Below are positions 18,748-26,301 of a stretch of DNA of 64,000 nucleotides, one piece after another; position 1 is the stretch's first letter; the number at the start of each line of letters is the position of its first letter. The position numbers were made by a program, and so were the translations under genes. The stretch lies in NCBI RefSeq assembly GCF_030646115.1, contig NZ_JAUSMX010000012.1, forward strand, positions 62,001 to 126,000. The letters are read 5' to 3'. Source of the DNA: Fluviicoccus sp. GTDB taxonomy: Bacteria > Pseudomonadota > Gammaproteobacteria > Pseudomonadales > Moraxellaceae. Under the pieces are notes generated by a model. The model worked only from the letters and a program-made list of their open reading frames with translations. It was not told where the DNA came from and made no database searches.

Positions 18748-21171
18748 ATGACCGCATCCCTTACCATCCATCCCGCCGCCGCCAACGACCTGATTCCACC
18801 GCCCGGCCCGCGCGCCCTGCGCCTGAAGGCCGCCCTGCATGACGCCGGTTACTCCGTGTGCCTGGAGCGCCCGCGCCTGCTGAAGGAATTCCGTAAATCC
18901 GGTGCAGGCCGGGGCGAGCATCCGCTGGTGAGGCGCGCCATGGCGCTGGCCTACGTGATGTCGCACCGCCAGCCGCGCCTGTATGACGACGAACTGGTCA
19001 TCGGCAACGTCACCTCGAAGCGGGTGGCGGCGAATTACTACCCCGAAGGCACCTCGGTCAACATCGTCGAGGATCTGCTGAAACTGGAAGACCGCCCGAT
19101 CAAGCTGAAGCTGACCCCGCGCGAGAAGCTGGAACTGGCGGCGCTGGCCGCCGAAAACACCTTCACCAATATGGGCGTGCGCGCTTTCGGGCGGCCGGGC
19201 TATATCGGCGAATTGCGGGAGCTCCTGATTCCCAAGCGCTACATCGTCACCGAGGAGGCCGGGGTAGGCCATCAGGTGGGGGATTATCGCCGTCTGGTGG
19301 CGGAAGGCTTGGTGGAAACGGATCGCATCGCCGCACGGTGCCTGGAAATGCATACCCTGCCGGACGGCGCTCCCGCCGACGCCGACCAGCTGGCCTTCTA
19401 TCGTTCGCTGCGCATCACCATCGACGGCATTCGCACCATGGCCTCGAATCTGTCCGAGGCCGCCGAGCGTGAGGCGCTGCGCGCCGACATCTCCGACACC
19501 CGCCGCGCCGAGCTGCTGGCCGCCGCCCAGGCCTGCCGCCGCGTGCCTTATTACCCGCCCACCACCTTTCAGGAGGGCTTGCAGGCCTGCTGGCTGCTGC
19601 ACATCGCCATGCTGATGGAAGATTTTGAACAGGGCATGTCCTTCGGTCGGCTGGATCAGGCGCTGATCCATCTTTACGAAGCCGACCTGGCGCGCGGTTC
19701 GTTGACCCGTGAACAGGCGCTGGAATTGTGGGTCAGTTTCGAGGCCAAGACCGGCGAAACCATCCCGCTGTATTCCAACCGCATGGATGTCTATTTCAGC
19801 GGCAACTGCGTCGGCCAGTCGATCACCGTCGGCGGGGTGGATGCGGAAGGCAACGATGTCCGCAACGAACTGTCCGAGCTGGTACTGGAAGCCTTCGGCC
19901 AGCTGGGCACCCGCGAACCGGCGCTGCATGTGCGTGTGCACGCCAATACGCCGAAGAGCCTGCTGGACAAGGCGGTGGCGGTGATGCAGCGCACCGGCGG
20001 CCGTCCGACGCTGATGGGTGACGACACCGTGATCCGCAGCCTGCAAAACACCGGCATGACGCTCGAACACGCCCGCGACTACGCCATCATCGGCTGCGTG
20101 GAACTGGCCAGCCAGGGCCGCACCTACAACTCCGCCGACGCAGCGCTGTTCAACCTGCCGCTGTGCCTGGAGCTGGCGCTGAACCGGGGCAACAGCTTCG
20201 GGGGCGAAACGTTGGGCCTGTTGACGCCGCCGCTGGCCGCCATGCATGACTTCGGCGATGTGCTGGCCGCCTTCCGTGCGCAGGTGGCGCATCAGGTGGG
20301 GCGCATGCAACGGGCCATCAACCGGCTGGAAGAAACCTACCGCGTGCACCGCACCACGCCGGTGAATTCGATCATGACGCAGGGCTGTCTGACCACCGGC
20401 AAGGACGTGACCTGGGGCGGCGGGCTGTATGACTACACCTCGGTGCAGGCAGTGGGTCTGGCCGACGCCGGGGATTCGCTGTACGCATTAAACAAGCTGG
20501 TGTTTGAGGAAAAGCGTTTCACGCTGGCGCAGTTTGTCGAAATATTGAAGCACGACTTTGCCGGGCACGAGCCGCTGCGGGTGGAACTGAGTCGCCGCTT
20601 CGCCCGTTTCGGTAACGGCGATAAGGCCGCCGACGCCATGACCCAGCGCGCCGCCGACGCCTTCACCGATGCCGTCACCCCGCGCCGCAACACCCGCGGC
20701 GGCAAGTGGATCGCCGGGTTTTATTCCATGTCCTGCGGTGTCGGTTTCGGCAGGCACACCGGCGCCTTGCCGAACGGGCGCAAGGCGGCGCAGCGGCTGT
20801 CGAACGGGGTGTCGCCCAGTGACGGCTCCGACCGCAAGGGACCGACGGCGGCGCTGCGCAGCGTCGCCGGGCTGGACAAGTCGCAGTGGGGCAACGCCCA
20901 CGTGCTGAACATCAAATTCGACCAGAAGCTGGTGAAGGGGGCGGCAGGCATCCGCAACATGGGCACGCTGTTCCGCGACTATCTGGTGCGGCAGGACGGC
21001 ATGCAGGTGCAGGTGAACGTCCAGGACGCCGAGGTGCTGCGAGCCGCCAAGCTGAATCCGGCGGCGTATCCCGACCTGCTGGTGCGGGTGTCCGGCTACT
21101 GTTCCTACTTCAGCGACCTGCGTCCCGAGGTGCAGGACGAAATCATCGAGCGCATGAGCCATGGCCTCTGA
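18748..21171 (+). CDS. Glycyl radical enzyme of unassigned substrate (pyruvate formate-lyase superfamily)
   Basis: The 807-residue enzyme has the radical-bearing RVSGYCSYF loop (Gly783) near the C terminus and the active-site Cys450 in IIGCVELAS. The Glu two residues after the Cys (GCVE) is shared by the dehydratases, lyases and decarboxylases of this superfamily (glycerol and diol dehydratases, choline lyase, 4-hydroxyphenylacetate decarboxylase) and differs from alkyl- or benzylsuccinate synthases. I cannot assign the substrate. No microcompartment shell or aldehyde dehydrogenase is nearby. Start: AGAGGA at 18735-18740 fits ATG 18748 (7 bases) better than ATG 18742 (1 base). The activase start overlaps its stop by 11 bases. 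Confidence 0.9.
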   Translation: MTASLTIHPAAANDLIPPPGPRALRLKAALHDAGYSVCLERPRLLKEFRKSGAGRGEHPLVRRAMALAYVMSHRQPRLYDDELVIGNVTSKRVAANYYPEGTSVNIVEDLLKLEDRPIKLKLTPREKLELAALAAENTFTNMGVRAFGRPGYIGELRELLIPKRYIVTEEAGVGHQVGDYRRLVAEGLVETDRIAARCLEMHTLPDGAPADADQLAFYRSLRITIDGIRTMASNLSEAAEREALRADISDTRRAELLAAAQACRRVPYYPPTTFQEGLQACWLLHIAMLMEDFEQGMSFGRLDQALIHLYEADLARGSLTREQALELWVSFEAKTGETIPLYSNRMDVYFSGNCVGQSITVGGVDAEGNDVRNELSELVLEAFGQLGTREPALHVRVHANTPKSLLDKAVAVMQRTGGRPTLMGDDTVIRSLQNTGMTLEHARDYAIIGCVELASQGRTYNSADAALFNLPLCLELALNRGNSFGGETLGLLTPPLAAMHDFGDVLAAFRAQVAHQVGRMQRAINRLEETYRVHRTTPVNSIMTQGCLTTGKDVTWGGGLYDYTSVQAVGLADAGDSLYALNKLVFEEKRFTLAQFVEILKHDFAGHEPLRVELSRRFARFGNGDKAADAMTQRAADAFTDAVTPRRNTRGGKWIAGFYSMSCGVGFGRHTGALPNGRKAAQRLSNGVSPSDGSDRKGPTAALRSVAGLDKSQWGNAHVLNIKFDQKLVKGAAGIRNMGTLFRDYLVRQDGMQVQVNVQDAEVLRAAKLNPAAYPDLLVRVSGYCSYFSDLRPEVQDEIIERMSHGL

Positions 21172-22204
21172 CCTGAACGTGGCCGGCGCGACGCCACGCA
21201 TTACGGTCGCCAACCTCAGCGCCGTCACCTGCGCCGTGCAGCACTTCTGCCTGCACGACGGCCCCGGCATCCGCAGCACGGTGTTCTTCAAGGGTTGCCC
21301 GCTGCGCTGTGACTGGTGCCAGAACCCGGAGTCGATCAGCCCGGAGCCACAACTGGCGTTCAAGTCGCATTTGTGTGTGGAAGGGTGCAGGGCCTGCGTG
21401 GAGGTTTGCCCGGAAGGGGCGATGACCGCGCCCGGCGACTGGGACATGGACAGTTGCACGCTGTGCCGGGCCTGTGTCGATGCCTGTCCGTCGCAGGCGA
21501 TGGTGGCCTATGGCGACACGCAGGCGGTGGACGACATTCTGGCCGAACTGGAACCGGAATTCGGGCTGCACCGCAGCGCCGGAGGGGGTGTCACATTCAG
21601 CGGCGGTGAGGCGACGATGCATGCGGCGGCGCTGGCGGAACTGACGGTGCGGTTGAAATCGGAACAACTGCATTTGACGCTGGAAACCAGCGGCCAGTTC
21701 CGGCTGAAGCATTTGACCGTTGCGATGGTGCAGCCGGGCAGTGTGTTCGATCCGCGCTTTGAGCGGCAGCCGTTGTGGCAGGCGCTGAGCCACCTGGATC
21801 TGATCCTGTTTGACCTGAAGCTGTTTGACCGTGAGGCGCATATTCGCCATTGCGGTGCGACGAATGTGCATATCCAGATCAATTTCCACTGGTTGACAGC
21901 GCTGGCGGCGCAGGGGCGGGGGCCGCAGGTGTGGCCGCGCATTCCGCTGGTGCCGGGGCTGACAGATACACCGGAAAATTTGCGTGGGCTGGCGGGGTTG
22001 ATCCGGGAGGCGGGGCTGACGGCAGTGACGGTGCTGCCGTATCACCCGTTGGGGAACAGCAAGCGAGAATGGTTGGGGGTTGAGGAATTCGGCGTGCAGG
22101 GGATGATGAGTGAGGCGGCGGTGCAGGCGGCCCGGGCGATCCTGGAAGCGGAGGGGTTAAGGACGTTCTTGGCGGGGGAGGAGGCTGACGGCTGTTTTCA
22201 ATGA
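21161..22204 (+). CDS. Glycyl radical enzyme activating enzyme (radical SAM)
   Basis: The 347-residue protein uses S-adenosylmethionine and a 4Fe-4S cluster to place the radical on the partner enzyme. The cluster motif is C46xxxC50xxC53 in KGCPLRCDWCQNPE. A ferredoxin-like insert with two more four-Cys sets (C72, C76, C79, C83; C99, C102, C105, C109) marks it as an activase of the dehydratase/lyase type rather than PflA. FSGGEATM is the SAM-binding GGE region. Overlap with the enzyme gene means coupled translation. Confidence 0.92.
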   Translation: MASDLNVAGATPRITVANLSAVTCAVQHFCLHDGPGIRSTVFFKGCPLRCDWCQNPESISPEPQLAFKSHLCVEGCRACVEVCPEGAMTAPGDWDMDSCTLCRACVDACPSQAMVAYGDTQAVDDILAELEPEFGLHRSAGGGVTFSGGEATMHAAALAELTVRLKSEQLHLTLETSGQFRLKHLTVAMVQPGSVFDPRFERQPLWQALSHLDLILFDLKLFDREAHIRHCGATNVHIQINFHWLTALAAQGRGPQVWPRIPLVPGLTDTPENLRGLAGLIREAGLTAVTVLPYHPLGNSKREWLGVEEFGVQGMMSEAAVQAARAILEAEGLRTFLAGEEADGCFQ

Positions 22205-22219
22205 AAAGTGCGCGTCCCT

Positions 22220-22284
22220 GTAGGTCGGGTTTCAACCCGACAATAACCTTCGATCAGAGAGTGTTGTCGGGCTGAAGCCCGATC
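22220..22284. repeat. REPIN-like element, family B, right end lost
   Basis: It starts GTAGGTCGGGTTTCAACCCG and its interior matches the element at 33855-33923 (shared CTTCGATC and AGAGTGTTGTCGGG), but the closing CCTAC is missing. The right edge runs into the stop codon of the AbrB-like gene. Confidence 0.75.
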
Positions 22285-22453
22285 AGGCAATCGGCAAAAC
22301 CCCCGTTGGAGTCCCGGAAAAGGCGATGAATTCAAAACGACCGGGGGCAACCTCGACGAATTCAATGCGGTCACCGGCGCTGACGTGCAGTGCTTCGCGC
22401 ATGGCGAAGGGGATGGTGATCTGGCCTTTGCGGATGACGGTGGCGGTGGTCAT
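22283..22453 (-). CDS. AbrB/MazE-type antitoxin-like DNA-binding protein (56 aa)
   Basis: A short frame encodes 56 residues starting MTTATVIRKGQITIPFAMRE and continuing VSAGDRIEFVEVAPGRFEF. This is the swapped-hairpin SpoVT/AbrB fold of antitoxins such as MazE and VapB. Such genes usually precede a PIN or MazF toxin, but the strand downstream holds only the family B repeat and then the oppositely oriented activase gene. It is therefore an orphan, or the toxin was lost, perhaps when the repeat arrived. The start lies next to the upstream region of the divergent radical SAM gene, so it might regulate that promoter. Confidence 0.8.
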   Translation of the reverse strand: MTTATVIRKGQITIPFAMREALHVSAGDRIEFVEVAPGRFEFIAFSGTPTGVLPIA

Positions 22454-22545
22454 GAGCTTCAAGGCATTACTTGCCTACGACTGGGCCGGAATTCAACCTA
22501 TACTGCGCAACATCCAACAGTCCTTAATGCGGCGGGCAGATTCAG

Positions 22546-23559
22546 GTGAAGGGTTTCTCTGGAGACACGAGTTTGGTTAATGCATCCGCTCCAGTGCCTT
22601 GCACCCGCGTCATCGTTATCGAAACCACCACCCGCTGCAACCTGTCCTGCGGTTTCTGCGCCCATGACAACCGGCTCGCGCTGGCGCGCCGGACACACTC
22701 GGCCGACTCCCTCCGGCAACTGGTGCAGGTCATTGGCGAACATGCACTGAACAGCGGTGAACGGATTCTGCTCAGCTGGCTGGGCGGTGAACCCTTTTTG
22801 CTGAAATTCCTGTTTGGCATTACCGAACACGCCCGGCGGAAATATCCGCTGTCCTTCAGCGCCACGACCAACGGCACCCGACTGCATGAAGCGGCAATCC
22901 GCCGCCATATCGTGGAGCACTACGCGGAAATCACGGTCAGTGTCGACGGACAGGCCGACTTTCATGACCGGATGCGCGGACGGATCGGCTTGTTCGATTC
23001 CCTCAGGCGCGGCGTGCAACAGCTGGCGCAGGAAGCTCCCGATCTGAAGATACGGGTCAACACGGTGCTGATGCGGGAAAACTTTGCCGGGTTTCCCGAG
23101 CTGTGCCATGAACTGGCCGGCTGGGGTGTTTCGGAAATCACTGTCAACCCGCTGGGCGGCCGTGACCGGCCGGAATTCTTTCCCGGAAACCGGCTGACCC
23201 CGGACTTGGCCGACCAGTTGCCGGATATGGTCGACAGCATCCGGGCAGCCCTGTCGCACAAGACTACGCAACTGATCTTCACCGAGGGCTACCTGAAACG
23301 GATCCAGGCCTCTGTACGCGATATCCGGCTGCCGATCGGTGATTGCAGGCCGGGTGCGGGCTACCTGTTTGTCAGCGCTTCGGGCACGATATCACCCTGC
23401 GCGTTTACGGCCGGGGAATATGGCATTGCGATGGAGAGTGTGCTGACTCCCGCAGCCTTCGCCGTCCTGCCTGATGCATTCCGGAGCATGCGGCAGTCGT
23501 TACGGGCGCAGGCCTGCGGGGACTGCCCCTGTACGAATGTACACGGGAAATTTTCCTGA
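22546..23559 (+). CDS. Radical SAM protein with extra C-terminal cysteines (operon gene 1)
   Basis: In this 337-residue protein the cluster motif CNLSCGFC (C31, C35, C38) follows IETTTR, and LSWLGGEPFLLKF is the GGEP SAM site. C-terminal cysteines (GDC, SPCAF, then ACGDCPC) suggest a SPASM or twitch auxiliary cluster as in peptide- or protein-modifying enzymes. The start is uncertain: GTG 22546 gives the full frame, but TTG 22573 has GGAG eight bases upstream. A TATACT at 22499-22504 may be the -10 element. No clear precursor peptide gene lies beside it. It heads the same-strand series that continues to 29966; the reaction is unknown. Confidence 0.82.
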   Translation: MKGFSGDTSLVNASAPVPCTRVIVIETTTRCNLSCGFCAHDNRLALARRTHSADSLRQLVQVIGEHALNSGERILLSWLGGEPFLLKFLFGITEHARRKYPLSFSATTNGTRLHEAAIRRHIVEHYAEITVSVDGQADFHDRMRGRIGLFDSLRRGVQQLAQEAPDLKIRVNTVLMRENFAGFPELCHELAGWGVSEITVNPLGGRDRPEFFPGNRLTPDLADQLPDMVDSIRAALSHKTTQLIFTEGYLKRIQASVRDIRLPIGDCRPGAGYLFVSASGTISPCAFTAGEYGIAMESVLTPAAFAVLPDAFRSMRQSLRAQACGDCPCTNVHGKFS

Positions 23560-23728
23560 AGGCTGCGGGACAGACCGCGCAGCCGCCGGCTATGTTCCCG
23601 CCTCCGGTTTTGAGGCACACTATTCAGGCCGCCAACGTCCATGATATCAGCGGCATGACATGAATCACGATGCTCCGTCCTGAACGGGGCTGACTTTGGC
23701 GTAACCGCCCCAACGGAATGGCAAACCC

Positions 23729-25309
23729 ATGGCTTTCAGTCTCTTTCAACACCTCTCCAAGGCCCCGACCAATCCCGGCAAGGCCATCGCCGAACGACAG
23801 TTTGATGTAGCCGACCTGTACCGGGGGCCATTGGGCGAAGAGCCCGGAGCAGCCGCTCCCGAGATGCCCGCCCTGGATGAAAAACTCCGGCAGGCGTATT
23901 TCTGGATCATCAATTCCGCCATTATCAGCCCGCATTACGATATCGAGTACAACGATGCGCCGCCGCAGGTGTTCACGCTGGGCGACAGCCACAGCCCGCT
24001 GACCCTGCCCTCGGCGCAAAGTTACTCCAGCTTTATCCTGCTGCCGCTGCTGACCTTTGCTACCCGGGGCAAATGCCTGCTGATCGGCGGGCCCGGCCGC
24101 GGGAAAACGGCCAGTGCGCTGCTGATGGGTATCCTGGGCGGATACTCGGTGAAGGAAGTCCGCCGGGCCATGCAGCATGGACACCCCCAGATGACTGTGG
24201 CTGACCTGCTCGGCAACCCGCTGCCGGCGGACCTGGTCCAGGCCCAGTCCATGAGCGACATCCGGATTGCGTGGCGGGAATGGCTGGGCATGCGCGTCAA
24301 GATTGTTGATGAGTACAACCGCATTCCAACCCGCACCCAGAGCGCGCTGCTGACCGTGATGGGCGACAACTACGCCGAAATGCTGAATCACCTGTATGAG
24401 TGTCCGGATGCCGCTTGGTACCTGACCGCCAATGATGACCGCGGGGGAGGCACCTATCAGGTGATTGAGGCGCTTCGGGATCGCATCGACGTAGTGGTGC
24501 AGGCGCTGGCCTTCAACCCCCGCTTCCTGGGCGACCTGCTGGCGCGCATCGAGGAAAACGTGCGGCCTGAAACCCTGGTTCCGCCGCAAATCATCTTCAC
24601 CCGGGAAGAAGTGGACCAGTTGCAGAACCTGATCCGCCAGGTCGAGGTTCCGGAAGGCGTCCGGCGCCGGATCGAGTTCTTCGCCAGCCAGTTCGAATTC
24701 TGTGAGCTTGGGGGAGCCCAGTTCGAATACAAGACCAAGGATACGGTGCGGCTGGCCGGCGTGGAGTGGAGCGCCATCACCGGTGCCGATACCGGCCGCG
24801 ACCGCCTCAAGGACCTGGGTTGCCAGACCACCAACGGTCTTTCTGTCCGCGCCCTGATGTCCCTGCTGCTCTATGCCAAGGCCATGGCCTACTTCAGGGG
24901 TGATTCGACGGTGATGCTGGAAGATATCCGTCAGATACTCCCCTTCGTCCTGCATGACCGGTTGACACCGGACCTGGACGCCCCTTTCTTTGAGCAGCCG
25001 GGCCACAGTATCTACCGCAGCGACCGGTTCAGTTGGTTGCGCCGCCTGTTTGACCTGTCCTGCGACGAGTTCAACCGGCTGAACCTGGATCATGATGATC
25101 CGGTGGGCGCCTTGTCCGCCGAATTCCGGAACGGGCTGGACGGGTTGGGCGCGGCGGAAGTGCGCGGACGCCTGCAGAAAATTGAACGCCTGATCAATGA
25201 CTGGGGGAACGGCAAGAAACTCTACGGGCATCTCTATGATGACCTGCTGAAACTGAAATACCTGCACCAGCGTTATACCAACTACCTTCGCTGGCTGAGA
25301 ACGCGCTAA
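23729..25309 (+). CDS. MoxR-type AAA+ ATPase (operon gene 2)
   Basis: The 526-residue protein has Walker A GGPGRGKT (120-127), Walker B VKIVDEYNR (Asp194, Glu195), sensor-1 Asn235 in YLTANDD and an arginine finger in EALRDRID. These mark the MoxR branch, whose members work with von Willebrand A proteins to insert cofactors into or remodel target complexes (CoxD/CoxE, CbbQ/CbbO, NorQ/NorD). The 65 residues before the ATPase core and the C-terminal 200 residues are not standard and may bind partners. It starts 170 bases after the radical SAM gene and shares one base with the next gene (TAATG). Confidence 0.9.
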   Translation: MAFSLFQHLSKAPTNPGKAIAERQFDVADLYRGPLGEEPGAAAPEMPALDEKLRQAYFWIINSAIISPHYDIEYNDAPPQVFTLGDSHSPLTLPSAQSYSSFILLPLLTFATRGKCLLIGGPGRGKTASALLMGILGGYSVKEVRRAMQHGHPQMTVADLLGNPLPADLVQAQSMSDIRIAWREWLGMRVKIVDEYNRIPTRTQSALLTVMGDNYAEMLNHLYECPDAAWYLTANDDRGGGTYQVIEALRDRIDVVVQALAFNPRFLGDLLARIEENVRPETLVPPQIIFTREEVDQLQNLIRQVEVPEGVRRRIEFFASQFEFCELGGAQFEYKTKDTVRLAGVEWSAITGADTGRDRLKDLGCQTTNGLSVRALMSLLLYAKAMAYFRGDSTVMLEDIRQILPFVLHDRLTPDLDAPFFEQPGHSIYRSDRFSWLRRLFDLSCDEFNRLNLDHDDPVGALSAEFRNGLDGLGAAEVRGRLQKIERLINDWGNGKKLYGHLYDDLLKLKYLHQRYTNYLRWLRTR

Positions 25310-26301
25310 TGATCTCCGCCGCATTTGCCCGGCTGTTAAGGGACGGCCGGAACGACCTGAATACGCGCTTCCAGACAGCGCGACATCGCTATCCGGACCT
25401 GGATGCGGCCCGCTTCCGGCGTTTTCTGGAAGAGGTGGTCGATCCCCTGGTTTTACGGATGGCGGCGGTTACTCCCGCTGCCATCCCGGATCTGCTCAAT
25501 GCCAGTTACGATGTCGCGCTGGATCTGTGCGGCCAGCGCCTGGTCGGCAGCGAGGCCCGCTATCCGGAAATGAACGCATTGTGGCGGGAGTTGCTGCCTG
25601 TCTCGCTGCCCTTGCTTGCACCAGTGCCGTCCCGGGTTCTGGTGGCGCTGGGCAATGCAATCCATCAACTGGCCACCACGCCCGGCGCGCGCCCGGGCGA
25701 ATGGCTTGACCTGATGGCCGCCATGGCATCCCGGACAAGCGATACCCCGACCTGGTTGCAACTGGGACAAGTGGCCGCCTGGCGATGCGGACTCAGCCAC
25801 TACCGGACAAGTGCGTTGCGGCTTGCCGACCGGCTGCCCGGGCCGCTGGTCGCCCATATCCTGGGTGCGGAAGGCCGCAGTTGGCCTGAATTGAGACAGG
25901 CCCTGAGTACAGACCCCTGGTGGACCCCGGCAGGGCATCCCCGCCTGGAAGAGGTCACCCGTTTTGGCGGCTTCAGCGGCCTGGGCGGGATATTCCAGAG
26001 CCTGCCTGCCGTCAGCGCCTGTGAAGACCAGCTGTTTGTCTTCAGCGGTCCGGATTGCTGGCTGGTCATTGCCGACCGCTTCGGAGTCACCCTCCACCGG
26101 ACAACCCCGGCGGAAAGGCAGGTCGTGGTGGACGGCTCGCGGGTGGATATCCGGAGCAATCTGGTGACGTTGCAGGGGAAAAAACGGAGTTTCGATGACA
26201 TCAGCCGAATCAGCAGCCATGCGGCCACGGAGCATACCCTGCTGCTGTGCTCCCCCGACAGCTATCAGGTGATCGTCGTGGCGCTGAGCGGATCCCTGTA
26301 A
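25309..26301 (+). CDS. Uncharacterised operon protein with beta-rich C terminus (operon gene 3)
   Basis: I do not recognise the family. Of 330 residues, about 1-220 are predicted largely helical by composition (DLNTRFQTARHRYPDLDAA onward), and 235-330 look like successive short beta strands (LFVFSGPDCWLVIADRFG, then VVVDGSRVDI). There is no signal peptide, membrane segment or metal motif. It lies between the MoxR and vWA genes and overlaps both by one base, so it is probably the third partner of that pair. Published MoxR-vWA ternary systems often carry a beta-propeller protein; the strand-rich part here is too short for a whole propeller. Confidence 0.75.
   Translation: MISAAFARLLRDGRNDLNTRFQTARHRYPDLDAARFRRFLEEVVDPLVLRMAAVTPAAIPDLLNASYDVALDLCGQRLVGSEARYPEMNALWRELLPVSLPLLAPVPSRVLVALGNAIHQLATTPGARPGEWLDLMAAMASRTSDTPTWLQLGQVAAWRCGLSHYRTSALRLADRLPGPLVAHILGAEGRSWPELRQALSTDPWWTPAGHPRLEEVTRFGGFSGLGGIFQSLPAVSACEDQLFVFSGPDCWLVIADRFGVTLHRTTPAERQVVVDGSRVDIRSNLVTLQGKKRSFDDISRISSHAATEHTLLLCSPDSYQVIVVALSGSL

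Noticed and set aside
18691-20349. 552-residue open frame opposite the glycyl radical enzyme
   Set aside because: It is antisense to a gene with intact catalytic motifs.
22452-22580. 42-residue peptide frame just before the radical SAM gene, possible precursor
   Set aside because: Its ribosome site is weak, a TATACT inside it looks like the operon promoter, and its start overlaps the divergent antitoxin start. Kept only as something to check.
23592-23663. 23-residue frame between radical SAM and MoxR genes
   Set aside because: No ribosome site and no core-peptide features such as repeated Cys, Thr or Tyr.
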